Shown piece by piece: positions 7,261-15,993 of a stretch of DNA of 64,000 bases. A program made the position numbers and the translations under genes. The DNA is from Rhizobiales bacterium 64-17 (GTDB lineage: Bacteria; Pseudomonadota; Alphaproteobacteria; Rhizobiales; Xanthobacteraceae). The stretch covers positions 62,001 through 126,000 of the forward strand of contig MKWA01000008.1 in NCBI GenBank assembly GCA_001899285.1, in the 5' to 3' direction. Numbering within the stretch: the first letter of the stretch is position 1; each line of letters begins with the position of its first letter. The notes beneath the pieces were generated by a model. That model had not been told where the DNA came from. It did no database searches and saw nothing but the letters and a program-made list of their open reading frames with translations.

Positions 7261-9198
7261 TGCCGCTGCTCTTTTGCTCGCGCGTGCCCGCATCATGTCG
7301 ATGCCGAGCAGGGCGATCGCGGCGACGATGCCGACGAAGTTGACGTAGATCGCGGTCGAGAACGCCGCGGGCGGCAGACACACCATGAGGGCCAGCGCGC
7401 CATAGGCGAACCGCCAGGGCTTCGTCAGCGGCGTCAGCGCGAACCCGACCACGGCGGCGGTGCCGAGCCAGATGCCGTAGAGCACGCGGCTGAAGTTGAG
7501 CACAATCTCGGCCCAGCTTCCGTCCATCAGCAGGCTCGGCGTCAGCACGAACAGGAATGGCAGCAGGAAGGTCGACCAGCCGACCATGCAGGCGATCCAG
7601 CCGGTCTTCCATCCCGACACGCCGGCGATATTGGCGGCGGCATAGGCCGCGAACGCCACCGGTGGGGTGATCATCGACAGGATGCCATTGTACATGACGA
7701 ACATATGTGCGGCCATCGGCGTGACGCCGAGCTTCACCAGCGCGGGCGCCAGCAGCGTCGCGGTGAGAATGTAGACGCTCACCGTCGGTAGGCCGATGCC
7801 GAGCACAAAGGCGAGGATGGCCACCAGCAGCAGCAGCAAGAATACATTGTCGCCCGACAGCGTTAGCAGTTGCGCCGTCATCGAGAAGGCGAGGCCGGAG
7901 ATGCTCATGATTCCGACCATGATGCCGGCGGCGGCACCGATCAGGATGATGTCGAGCGAGACGCGGCCGGTGTCGATCATCGCCTTGAGCATATCGAGGA
8001 ACGACACGCGCTTGCCGCGATAGCCGCGCAGCAGCGCGAACACGATCAACATCAGCGTGGCGATGACGGCGGCCTTTTCCGGCGTCAGTACCAGCGTTTC
8101 CGGATACATCAGCGCGACGACGAGGAAGGCGATGGGCACCAGGAAGTGCCAGCCGGCCATGAGGATTTCACTGAGCGGCGGCGTCTCCTCGCGCACCGCG
8201 CCGATCTTCTCCTTGGCGGCTTCGAGATCGACGTGAAAGAAAAGACAGGCGTAGTAGAGGATCGCCGGGATCGCGGCGGCGATGCAGACCGCGCCGTACG
8301 ACACCTGCAGGAATTCCGCCATGATGAAGGCGGATGCGCCCATCACCGGCGGCATTAGCTGCCCGCCGGTCGAGCCGACGGATTCGATCGCGGCGGCGCG
8401 ATATTTGGAAAAGCCGGAGCGCGCCATGCTCGGGATCGTGACGATGCCGACGGCCAGCACGTTCGACACGGCGCTGCCGGAGATCATGCCGAACAGCGCG
8501 GAGCCGACCACCGCGATCTTGGCGGCGCCGCCGCGGAACCGCGCCATGGCCGCCATCGACAGATCGGCGAAGAAATCCGCGCCACCGGTGCGCGCCAACA
8601 CCTGGCCGAGAATGGTGAAGGGGATGACGATCAGCACCGAGACCTGCAGGATCGGGCCGATGGCGCCGTTAAGGTCGAGGCCGAGATAGATTGTCAGACG
8701 TTCCGGCGAGACGTAGCGGGTCTGGAACGCGCCGGACAGATGCGGGCTGATGAAGATATAGATGGCCATCGCCAGGATGATGCCGACGAAGCCCCAGCCG
8801 GAGATGCGGCGGCTGCCTTCCAGCACCAGCAACACGAGGAGGGCGCTGACGATCAGCCCGTCCCAGGGCAGCATCGGGGCGTCCTGCGTCAGCCGCTCGT
8901 AGTAGACGGCGATATAGCCGCACAGCACGAGCGAAAGCGCGACCGCGACCCAGTCGCTCCAGTGCCGCTTGCGGCCGCTTTCGGCGATGAAGGCGAGCGC
9001 CAGCGTTAGACCGAGGCTGACGGTGAGCATCTGCTCGACATAGAACGACGCGCCGAACACGACGCGCGGAATGTCGAGCACCCACAGCACCACGATCGCC
9101 ACCAGCAGGGCCTGGAAGATCGTGGTTCCCAGCAATGTGGCGCGCGACGCGGTGGCCGCGAAGGCCGCCGCGTCGGGGACGATTCGTTCTTCACTCAC
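7258..9198 (-). CDS. TRAP transporter permease, fused small and large subunits (TAXI type)
   Basis: A 646-residue polytopic membrane protein, about twice the size of a DctM permease alone, as expected for the DctQ-DctM fusions that accompany TAXI binding proteins. It has many hydrophobic segments and the family's glycine-rich core (for example GGQLMPPVMGASAFIMAE and GIGLPTVSVYI). The start is GTG at 9198; no ATG fits better. The gene lies 24 bases after the TAXI binding protein gene, so the two form one operon for sodium- or proton-driven uptake of an organic acid. The location inside the catabolic region suggests import of the aromatic substrate or a related acid. Confidence 0.93.
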   Translation of the reverse strand: MSEERIVPDAAAFAATASRATLLGTTIFQALLVAIVVLWVLDIPRVVFGASFYVEQMLTVSLGLTLALAFIAESGRKRHWSDWVAVALSLVLCGYIAVYYERLTQDAPMLPWDGLIVSALLVLLVLEGSRRISGWGFVGIILAMAIYIFISPHLSGAFQTRYVSPERLTIYLGLDLNGAIGPILQVSVLIVIPFTILGQVLARTGGADFFADLSMAAMARFRGGAAKIAVVGSALFGMISGSAVSNVLAVGIVTIPSMARSGFSKYRAAAIESVGSTGGQLMPPVMGASAFIMAEFLQVSYGAVCIAAAIPAILYYACLFFHVDLEAAKEKIGAVREETPPLSEILMAGWHFLVPIAFLVVALMYPETLVLTPEKAAVIATLMLIVFALLRGYRGKRVSFLDMLKAMIDTGRVSLDIILIGAAAGIMVGIMSISGLAFSMTAQLLTLSGDNVFLLLLLVAILAFVLGIGLPTVSVYILTATLLAPALVKLGVTPMAAHMFVMYNGILSMITPPVAFAAYAAANIAGVSGWKTGWIACMVGWSTFLLPFLFVLTPSLLMDGSWAEIVLNFSRVLYGIWLGTAAVVGFALTPLTKPWRFAYGALALMVCLPPAAFSTAIYVNFVGIVAAIALLGIDMMRARASKRAAA

Positions 9199-9222
9199 GG
9201 ATGGATAGCCCGCTGATCGGCG

Positions 9223-10173
9223 TCAGTTGACGGGTTTGGCGTCGATCTTGTGCTCGCTGAAATATTTCAGCGCGCCGGGGTGATACGGAATGTCGTACTT
9301 TTTGTAGAGCCCGGCCGCCGTGAACTCGCGCAGCGCCGGCTGGATGGTGAGCATGTCGTCCTTGTTCTTCACCATCGTGTCGATCAGCTTGTAGACGACG
9401 TCATCCGACACCTTGCTGTTGGTGAACAGCATGTTGTCCCAGGTGTAGACGTTCATCGCCTTCGGCACGCCGACAAAGAACGGGTTCGGCTGGACCATGG
9501 TGAGGTAGCCGCCGGCGAGAATCTTCTTGGCCTCCGGCATGCCGCTTTCCGGCACTTCGAGGGCGAGGATGCCGCCGACCGTGGCATCGACCTCGCGTAC
9601 CTTCGGCGCGCCGAAGGCGAAGAAGAACATGTCGGCATTGCCGGCGGCGAATTCGTCGGCACCGCGGATCACGTTCGGCACCAGAACCGGCTTGATGTCT
9701 TTCTCGGTGAGGCCGCCGGTCATCAGCATCGCCTTGGCGAGCGGATCGATGGTCTTCATCGCCGAATAGCCGAACACGACGCGCTTGCCCTTGAGGTCGG
9801 CCATGGTCTTCATGCCCGAGTCCTTGCGCACGAAGTAGGCGCCGCGCAGCGCCTGGATCGAACCGATCAGCCGCAGGTCCTTGTTGGCGGCCTTGGCGCC
9901 TTCCACCTCGAAGATGTTGGCGATGCCGAATTCCGCCTCGCCGCGCCCGACCAGCGGGATCAGCACGGATTCGCCGGCGGTCGGCTGGATGACCGCGTTG
10001 ATGTTGACTTTATCCTTCAGCACCTTGGCGATGGCGGAACCGGTGGTGTGGTTGAGCGTTCCCGGCTGCATGGTGGCGAAGCCGAAAGTTTGCGCCGACG
10101 CCGCGCCCGCGCTGAGCAGCAGCGCGGCGCAACCGATGGCCACCGATTGGAGTTGACGTCGGGTGATAGTCAT
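9223..10173 (-). CDS. TAXI family TRAP transporter solute-binding protein
   Basis: A 316-residue periplasmic protein with a signal peptide (MTITRRQLQSVAIGCAALLL, cleavage after ASAQ). The mature start TFGFATMQPGTLNHTTGSAIAKVL and the segment DLKGKRVVFGY match the TAXI (TRAP-associated extracytoplasmic immunogenic) family. An unusually strong GGGGGAGA Shine-Dalgarno precedes the ATG. It is the first gene of the two-gene transporter operon and is divergent from the maleylacetate-reductase-like gene; the 150-base gap between them (10174-10323) must carry both promoters. The ligand is unknown. Confidence 0.93.
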   Translation of the reverse strand: MTITRRQLQSVAIGCAALLLSAGAASAQTFGFATMQPGTLNHTTGSAIAKVLKDKVNINAVIQPTAGESVLIPLVGRGEAEFGIANIFEVEGAKAANKDLRLIGSIQALRGAYFVRKDSGMKTMADLKGKRVVFGYSAMKTIDPLAKAMLMTGGLTEKDIKPVLVPNVIRGADEFAAGNADMFFFAFGAPKVREVDATVGGILALEVPESGMPEAKKILAGGYLTMVQPNPFFVGVPKAMNVYTWDNMLFTNSKVSDDVVYKLIDTMVKNKDDMLTIQPALREFTAAGLYKKYDIPYHPGALKYFSEHKIDAKPVN

Positions 10174-10323
10174 CTCGCGGTTCTCCCCCTATTGTTCTCT
10201 TTTCAGGCCGGATCGTGTGTCCGGTCCGTCGTTTGTCCGGAATCGATCTTTGCACAGGCCATCGCGTCTGGCGAGCCGGGGCGGCGTCCCAACAACCCTG
10301 TCGAGCGGCACCGATTGGTGAAG

Positions 10324-11364
10324 ATGATGATGAAATTCGTTCAGGACACGCCATCGCAGCGCGTGGTGTTCGGGTCCGGCAGCCTGGCGCAGCTCGCCGA
10401 AGAGGTGGCGAGACTCGGCCTCAGCCGCGTGCTCGTGGTCGCGACGCCGGGGCATGGCGCGCGACTCGCGGCGCTGGCTTCCGATCTTCTCGGTTCGTCC
10501 TGCGCCGGGGTCCACGCACAGGCGGTCGTGCATGTTCCGCGCGCGGTGGCGGAAGCGGGGATCGCGGAGGCGGCCCGTGCCGGAGCGGATGGTGTCGTCG
10601 CCATGGGTGGCGGCGCCGCAATCGGTCTCGCCAAGGCGATCGCGATTGCCAGCAATCTGCCGATCGTCGCGGTGCCGACGACATATTCGGGTTCCGAAGC
10701 TTCACCGATCGCCGGTACCACCGATGGCGAGCGCAAGATCACCGTGCGCGACCCGAAGGCATTGCCGAAGACGATCATCTACGATCCCGATCTGACGCTT
10801 GGTCTGCCGCCGGCGGTGAGTGCCGCCAGCGGCCTCAACGCCATCGCCCATGCGGTCGAAGGCTTGTGGATCGCCGAGCGCACGCCGATCAGTTGCGCCA
10901 TGGCGACGGAGGCGATGCGGCTGTTCGCCGATGCGCTGCCGAAAGTGGTGGCGGACGGCAACGATCGCGACGCGCGCGCGGCATGCCTGTCGGCATCGTG
11001 GCTGTGCGGCATTGTGCTGACCAGCGGCACGGCGCTGCATCACAAGCTCGCGCATGTGCTGGGTGGTCTTGGCATGCCGCACGCGGAAACCCATTCGATC
11101 ATCCTGCCGCATGTGACGCGCTTCAATCTCGACGCCGCGCCCGACGCGCACGAACGGCTTTGCGACACGCTCGAAACCAACGATCCGGCGCATGCGCTTG
11201 GCGTGATGCTGTCATTGTTCCCGATCCCGCAGGCGCTGCGGGAGGTCGGGCTGCCACGCGACAAGATTGGTTTTGTCGCGGCGGAAGCCGCGAAACTCAA
11301 TATCGCCGCTCCGCGTTCTGCCAGTGAGGCGGAGATTCGCGGGATTCTCGAAGCAGCGTATTGA
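10324..11364 (+). CDS. Maleylacetate reductase / iron-containing alcohol dehydrogenase family
   Basis: A 346-residue protein of the Fe-ADH superfamily that fits the maleylacetate reductase branch. Features are the nucleotide-binding GGG at 95-97, PTTYSGSEAS at 118-127, NAIAHAVEG at 172-180 and the subfamily-typical HHKLAHVLGG...MPHAETHS at 239-258. These enzymes reduce maleylacetate to 3-oxoadipate with NAD(P)H. Three consecutive ATGs occur (10324, 10327, 10330); a GAAG at 10320-10323 is best spaced for 10330, so two extra methionines may not be translated. The next gene, an alpha/beta-hydrolase-fold protein, follows by 19 bases. No hydroxyquinol or chlorocatechol dioxygenase is present to make maleylacetate, so the actual substrate is open. 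Confidence 0.88.
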   Translation: MMMKFVQDTPSQRVVFGSGSLAQLAEEVARLGLSRVLVVATPGHGARLAALASDLLGSSCAGVHAQAVVHVPRAVAEAGIAEAARAGADGVVAMGGGAAIGLAKAIAIASNLPIVAVPTTYSGSEASPIAGTTDGERKITVRDPKALPKTIIYDPDLTLGLPPAVSAASGLNAIAHAVEGLWIAERTPISCAMATEAMRLFADALPKVVADGNDRDARAACLSASWLCGIVLTSGTALHHKLAHVLGGLGMPHAETHSIILPHVTRFNLDAAPDAHERLCDTLETNDPAHALGVMLSLFPIPQALREVGLPRDKIGFVAAEAAKLNIAAPRSASEAEIRGILEAAY

Positions 11365-11383
11365 CAGGGAATGGGAGGCGAGA

Positions 11384-12163
11384 ATGGAGCAACTGACGGC
11401 CGGACACGGCGCGCTGACCGCGATGCGAACCGGCCGGGGTCGCGACCTTGTGCTGTTTCATCCGTTGTTCGCGGACCGAACCGTGTTCGACCCGCTGTTG
11501 CCGCTGCTTGCCGATCACTTCCGCGTCACGTTGTTCAACCTGCCGGGTTTCCACGATTCCGAGCCCGCGATGCTGCCGCTGATGGATGCTTACCTGGCGC
11601 GGCTCGAAGATGGTTATCAGGAGTTCGACATCGCGCCGGATGCGGTGCTGCTCGGCGCGGGGTTCGGCGGCTTGCTGGCGCTCGCCTTCGCGCTCGACCA
11701 TCCCGAGCGTGTCGGCAAGCTGATCGTCAGCGGCACGACCGCGCGTCTTGGCGACGATGATCGCGCGCGGCTGCCGCAGCTTGCGGAAGCTGTCGCCGCT
11801 GCGAAGGTCGATCCGGTGGCAGATCAACTGGCCGAGCGGCTTTATTCGTCGTCGTTCCGCGCCAAGGGCGACGTCACGGAGACCTGCCGCCGCACCTTGC
11901 TCGCCATCGATCCGAAGGCGATGGGCGCGGCCTGCAAGGTGCTGGAGGAAGCCGACCTGACGCCGCTGCTCGGCCGGCTCGACGTGCCGACACTGGTCGT
12001 TGCCGGCGCTGACGATGCGATGGTGCCGGCCGCTGCGCAGAAAGTGCTGGCCGGACAGATCGCCGGCGGCAGTTATCACGCGATTGACAGCAGCGGGCAT
12101 TTCCCGATGCTGGAGCAGCCGCAGGCGTTCCGCGCCGCGATCGCGCGCTTCGTCGGACTGTAG
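11384..12163 (+). CDS. Alpha/beta-hydrolase-fold protein lacking the nucleophile
   Basis: A 259-residue protein resembling 3-oxoadipate enol-lactonases and other small alpha/beta hydrolases. The fold is complete: HPLFADR oxyanion region at 26-32, acid segment VVAGADDAMVP at 205-215, and the histidine motif SSGHFPMLEQP at 237-247 (His239). The nucleophile elbow, normally GxSxG, reads Gly91-Ala-Gly93-Phe-Gly95, so Ser is replaced by Gly; the codons GGC GCG GGG TTC GGC are unambiguous. It either works without a covalent nucleophile or is a non-hydrolytic member. A clear GGGAGGCG Shine-Dalgarno precedes ATG 11384. It is coupled to the upstream maleylacetate-reductase-like gene. Confidence 0.85.
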   Translation: MEQLTAGHGALTAMRTGRGRDLVLFHPLFADRTVFDPLLPLLADHFRVTLFNLPGFHDSEPAMLPLMDAYLARLEDGYQEFDIAPDAVLLGAGFGGLLALAFALDHPERVGKLIVSGTTARLGDDDRARLPQLAEAVAAAKVDPVADQLAERLYSSSFRAKGDVTETCRRTLLAIDPKAMGAACKVLEEADLTPLLGRLDVPTLVVAGADDAMVPAAAQKVLAGQIAGGSYHAIDSSGHFPMLEQPQAFRAAIARFVGL

Positions 12164-12172
12164 ACCGGCTTT

Positions 12173-13258
12173 TTAGCCGAGCGCGGTCAGCACCGCGCGC
12201 GTAATCGCGTCGGTGCCATCCGGCCCGCCGAACTCCATCGGTTTGATGCCGCTGCGGAACGCGTCGTCGACCGCGCGCTCGATCCGCTGTGCCGCGTCCG
12301 CCGCCGGTTCGTGATCGTGCTTGTCGGCGAGCCAGTCGAGCATCATCGCGGCCGAGAGGATCATCGCGGTGGGATTGGCCTTGCCCTGGCCCATGATGTC
12401 CGGCGCGGTACCATGACAGGGCTGGAACACCGCATGGGTGTCGCCGACATCGGCGGACGGGGCCATGCCGAGCCCGCCCACCAGACCGGCGGCGAGATCC
12501 GAGAGGATGTCGCCGAACATGTTCTCCATCACCATGACGTCGAAATCCCACGGCCGGCGCACGAGCTGCGCTGCCGCGGCATCGACATACATGTGCGAGG
12601 TGGAGACGCCCGGCATCGCTTTCGCGCGCTCGTCGAAGATGTCGCGAAACCAGGCGAATGCCTTGAACACATTGGCCTTGTCGACGCAGGTGAGGTGGCC
12701 CGGCCGGCCCCGCTTCTTGCGACGCTCGGCGAGCCGCAGCGAGAAGTCGAACAGACGGGTGCAGGTCTTGCGCGTCATGACCAGCGTCTCGCGCGCCTCG
12801 TCATGGGTGACGACGCCTTTGCCCATCGACGAGAACAGACCCTCTGTGGATTCGCGGATCACCACGAAATCCATGCCTCTTTCGTGGGCACCGACGATCG
12901 GGCTCGGCGCGCCCGGCACCAGCCGGGCGGGCCGCACGCCGGCATAGAGGTCGAAGATGAAACGGAGTTCCACCTGCGGCATGATCTCGGTGTTGTCCGG
13001 ATAGCGGATCGACGGCATGCCGCAGGCGCCGAGCAGGATGGCGTCGGCTTCGTCGCACAGGCGGACGGTGCTTTCCGGCATCGACTTGCCGGTTTCCTTG
13101 TAGTGATAGGCGCCGGCCGGCGCCTCGGTGAAACGGAAGCCGAGATTGGGCGTGGTCGCCGCGATCCGCTCCAGCACCGCCAGCGCCGGTTTCGTCACCT
13201 CGGGTCCAATCCCGTCACCGGGCAACACCGCAATATGGAATGCGTCATTCGCGCGCAT
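12173..13258 (-). CDS. Isocitrate/isopropylmalate dehydrogenase family (tartrate/D-malate dehydrogenase-like)
   Basis: A 361-residue beta-decarboxylating dehydrogenase. The N terminus carries IAVLPGDGIGPEV, the metal site is in NMFGDILSDLAAGLVGGLGM, and the cofactor loop in HGTAPDIMGQGKANP. A real leuB is usually part of a leucine cluster; this gene instead lies in a catabolic region between an alpha/beta-hydrolase-like gene (convergent, 9-base gap) and a TctC gene (divergent). Tartrate, D-malate or another 2-hydroxy acid is therefore a likelier substrate than isopropylmalate. The start MRAND at 13258 is preferred; a seven-codon in-frame extension exists. The 125-base gap to the TctC gene should carry divergent promoters. 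Confidence 0.88.
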   Translation of the reverse strand: MRANDAFHIAVLPGDGIGPEVTKPALAVLERIAATTPNLGFRFTEAPAGAYHYKETGKSMPESTVRLCDEADAILLGACGMPSIRYPDNTEIMPQVELRFIFDLYAGVRPARLVPGAPSPIVGAHERGMDFVVIRESTEGLFSSMGKGVVTHDEARETLVMTRKTCTRLFDFSLRLAERRKKRGRPGHLTCVDKANVFKAFAWFRDIFDERAKAMPGVSTSHMYVDAAAAQLVRRPWDFDVMVMENMFGDILSDLAAGLVGGLGMAPSADVGDTHAVFQPCHGTAPDIMGQGKANPTAMILSAAMMLDWLADKHDHEPAADAAQRIERAVDDAFRSGIKPMEFGGPDGTDAITRAVLTALG

Positions 13259-13383
13259 GGCCGTTTTCTCCCGCCCCATAAGACCAACGGATCAAGCGCC
13301 ACTCTGGCGTTGCGCCGTAACGTCGGATTATCCTCCGCGCCGCGCCGTGGCAACGCGGCGCCAAAGATAAACGGGAGGGCGAC

Positions 13384-14367
13384 ATGAGGACATCTATTTC
13401 CAAACTGCTATCCATCGGCGCCGTTGCGGTGCTGGCGCAGGTTTCGGGCGCGCTGGCCGCGTGGCCGGAGCGTGCGATTACCCTGGTCGTGCCGTTCTCG
13501 GCCGGTGGTCCGACCGACATCATTTCGCGGCTGCTCGGAGAGCCGATGAGCCGCGCGCTCGGCCAGCAAGTGGTGGTCGAGAACGTCGTCGGCGCCGGCG
13601 GCACCATCGCGGTGACCCGCGTGAAAAATTCCGCGCCGGACGGCTACACGATCCTGATGGGCAATCTCGGAACGCAGGCGGCGAGCGTCGGGCTCTACCC
13701 GAAGCTCGCTTACGATCCGCGCACGGACTTCGAGCCGATCATCAACACGGCCGGCACGCCGATGATCGTCGCGGCGAAGAAGGACACGCCGTTCAAGGAC
13801 TTCAAGGAGTTCGTCGCTTTCGCCAAGGCCAATCCGGGCAAGCTGAATTACGGGACCGGTGGCGTCGGTGCGACCTCGCATCTCACCTGCCTGTTCTTGG
13901 ATTCGATCCTGAACTCGCAGCAGCAGCATGTGCCGTTCCGCGGCTCCGGCCCGGCGCTCAATGCGCTGGTGGCGCAGCAGGTCGACTATGTCTGCGACCA
14001 GACCGTCGGCATCGTGCCGAGCATCCAGGGCGGCACCGTCAAGGGTCTCGTCGTCGCGATCCCGGAACGCCTGCCGCAACTGCCGGACATGCCCACCGCC
14101 AAGGAACAGGGCCTGCCGGAGTTCAACGCGGTCGGCTGGAACGCGCTGTTCGCGCCGAAGAACACGCCGCGTGAGATCGTCATGAAGCTCAACGAGGTGG
14201 TCCGCGCCGCACTCAAGGACGAGAAGGTGCGCACGCGTCTGAAGGAGCTTGCGGCCAATGTGCCGGCCGAGAACGAGCAGACGCCGGAATGGCTCGGCGC
14301 CTTCGTCAAATCGGAAGTCGACAAGTGGACGCCGATCATCAAGAAAGCCGGCGTGACCGCGCAGTAA
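13384..14367 (+). CDS. TctC/Bug-family substrate-binding protein
   Basis: A 327-residue periplasmic binding protein with signal peptide MRTSISKLLSIGAVAVLAQV and mature start WPERAITLVVPFSAGGPTDII, the Bug-family hallmark; VENVVGAGG and APDGYTIL follow as usual. The start codon follows a GGGAGGGCGAC Shine-Dalgarno. No transporter membrane genes are adjacent. It precedes a hydroxypyruvate-isomerase-like gene by 24 bases and is probably cotranscribed with it. Its ligand is most likely a small organic acid; this cannot be resolved from sequence. Confidence 0.93.
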   Translation: MRTSISKLLSIGAVAVLAQVSGALAAWPERAITLVVPFSAGGPTDIISRLLGEPMSRALGQQVVVENVVGAGGTIAVTRVKNSAPDGYTILMGNLGTQAASVGLYPKLAYDPRTDFEPIINTAGTPMIVAAKKDTPFKDFKEFVAFAKANPGKLNYGTGGVGATSHLTCLFLDSILNSQQQHVPFRGSGPALNALVAQQVDYVCDQTVGIVPSIQGGTVKGLVVAIPERLPQLPDMPTAKEQGLPEFNAVGWNALFAPKNTPREIVMKLNEVVRAALKDEKVRTRLKELAANVPAENEQTPEWLGAFVKSEVDKWTPIIKKAGVTAQ

Positions 14368-14391
14368 CGGTCATCCGAGGGAGTTCTGCCG

Positions 14392-15177
14392 ATGCCGCGG
14401 TTTGCCGCCAATATCGCTTATATGTTCACGGAGCGGCCGACGCTCCTCGAACGGGTGGGAGCCGCGGCACGCGCAGGATTCAAGGCGATCGAGCTGCAGT
14501 TTCCCTATGACGTACCGCCTGCGACACTCAAGGCTGAGGCCGACAAGCACGGGCTCACCATTCTCGGTCTCAACACCGAGCGTGGCGCGCCCGATTTGTT
14601 CGGTCTGACGGCGCAGCCGGGGCGGGAGCGGGATTTCGACGCGGCGTTTGCGCAGGCGTTCGACTATGCGCAGGCGATCGGCGGCAACGCGGTGCATTGC
14701 CTCGCCGGCAAGGTAGCACCGGAGCAGCGCGCGGCGGCGGAGCGGACCTATATCGCCAATCTGCAGCGCGCCGCCGACCGGGCTCGCGGCACCGGCGTCA
14801 AGCTGTTGATCGAACCGATCAACACCATGGAGCGGCCGGACTATTTCCTGAACTACGTCGAGCACGCGGCCGACATTCTCACCAAGGTCGACCGGCCGAA
14901 CGTGAAGATGCAGTTCGATTTCTACCATGTGCAGATCATGCAGGGCGACCTGATCCGGCGGTTCGAGAAGCATCTGCCGTTCGTCGGCCATGTGCAGATC
15001 GCGGCGGTGCCGTCACGGCATGAGCCCGACGAGGGCGAAGTGAACTATCCGGCGATCTTCGATGCGCTCGACCGGCTCGGCTATGACGGTTGGGTGTCGT
15101 GCGAATATCGCAACCGCGCGCGTACCGAGGACGGCCTCGGCTGGGGCAAGGCTTACGGTCTGCGAACGGATACGTGA
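14392..15177 (+). CDS. hyi: Hydroxypyruvate isomerase-like TIM-barrel protein
   Basis: A 261-residue protein of the xylose-isomerase-like TIM barrel family. The N terminus (PRFAANIAYMFTERP), the strand with the metal-binding Glu in LLIEPIN, the QFDFYHVQIMQGD strand and the C-terminal CEYRNRA all match hydroxypyruvate isomerases, which interconvert hydroxypyruvate and tartronate semialdehyde. It follows a TctC gene closely and lies near a tartrate/malate-type dehydrogenase, so a glyoxylate or tartrate branch is conceivable. A related 2-keto acid isomerase activity cannot be excluded. Confidence 0.88.
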   Translation: MPRFAANIAYMFTERPTLLERVGAAARAGFKAIELQFPYDVPPATLKAEADKHGLTILGLNTERGAPDLFGLTAQPGRERDFDAAFAQAFDYAQAIGGNAVHCLAGKVAPEQRAAAERTYIANLQRAADRARGTGVKLLIEPINTMERPDYFLNYVEHAADILTKVDRPNVKMQFDFYHVQIMQGDLIRRFEKHLPFVGHVQIAAVPSRHEPDEGEVNYPAIFDALDRLGYDGWVSCEYRNRARTEDGLGWGKAYGLRTDT

Positions 15178-15190
15178 GTGACGTTCGCGC

Positions 15191-15216
15191 CGTTCTCACG
15201 CATATGTGTGAAAACG
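15191..15216. promoter_or_regulatory. 26-base near-perfect dyad upstream of msrA
   Basis: Two 13-base arms meeting head to head at CAT/ATG (15203/15204), differing at only two positions, with inner element TCAC/GTGA. It lies between the end of the hydroxypyruvate-isomerase-like gene and msrA, about 65-90 bases before the msrA start, and just upstream of a TATATT that may be a -10 box (15243-15248). No T-run follows, so an operator is more likely than a terminator. Confidence 0.45.
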
Positions 15217-15281
15217 TGTCAGCCGCGCTTCGACCGGATCATTATATTGGCGGCAACCAAGCCCCTTGAGGAGCCATCCCG

Positions 15282-15980
15282 ATGATCCCGTCGAATCCGT
15301 TTCGTTCCTTGTTGGCCGTCGCGGCCTTTGCCGGCGCACTGTCGCTGACCCCCGCGCTGGCCGAAGTCGCGGTCAAGGTTCCGGCACCGGCCGTCGATAA
15401 CCACGGCGGCGAGGGATTGCAGAAGGTCGTGCTCGCCGGCGGCTGCTTCTGGGGCATCCAGGCGGTCTACCAGCACACCGACGGCGTGACCAAAGCCGTG
15501 TCCGGCTATTCCGGCGGCACGAAAGACACCGCTAGTTACGATGTCGTCAGCTCCGGCCGCACTGGCCACGCCGAAGCGGTCGAGGTGACGTACGATCCGA
15601 AGAAAGTGTCCTACGGCAAGATTCTGCAGATCTTCTTCTCGGTCGCGCACGACCCGACGCAGCTCGACCGGCAGGGGCCGGACACCGGCCCGCAGTACCG
15701 CTCCGAGATCTTCTACAGTACGCCGGAGCAGAAGAAGATTACCGAAGCCTATGTCGCGCAGCTTGGCGGCGCGAAGGTTTACAAGCGGCCGATCGTCACG
15801 AAACTGTCGTCGCTCAGTGCCTTCTATCCGGCGGAAGATTATCACCAGGACTACGCTTACCTGCACCCGATGCAGCCCTATATCTATATCAACGACCGTC
15901 CGAAGGTGGAGAACCTGAAGCGGCTGTTCAGCGACGTGTATCGCGACAAGCCGGCGTTGGTGCGGGCCGCGACGAACTGA
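15282..15980 (+). CDS. msrA: Peptide-methionine (S)-S-oxide reductase MsrA, exported form
   Basis: A 232-residue MsrA that repairs methionine-S-sulfoxide. The catalytic motif GGCFWG places the active Cys at residue 55, followed by the conserved [17 protein letters not shown] and the C-terminal EDYHQDY segment. The N terminus ([20 protein letters not shown] to ALAE) looks like a Sec signal peptide, so the enzyme should be periplasmic. ATG 15282 has a GAGGAG Shine-Dalgarno. msrB follows by 13 bases, forming an msrAB operon, but the MsrB has no export signal. Confidence 0.95.
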   Translation: MIPSNPFRSLLAVAAFAGALSLTPALAEVAVKVPAPAVDNHGGEGLQKVVLAGGCFWGIQAVYQHTDGVTKAVSGYSGGTKDTASYDVVSSGRTGHAEAVEVTYDPKKVSYGKILQIFFSVAHDPTQLDRQGPDTGPQYRSEIFYSTPEQKKITEAYVAQLGGAKVYKRPIVTKLSSLSAFYPAEDYHQDYAYLHPMQPYIYINDRPKVENLKRLFSDVYRDKPALVRAATN

Positions 15981-15993
15981 TCGGAGGATTTGG

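Noticed and set aside
12166-12179. Small hairpin CGGCT-TTTT-AGCCG between the convergent hydrolase-like and dehydrogenase genes
   Set aside because: Only five base pairs and no T-tail outside the loop; too weak to call a terminator.
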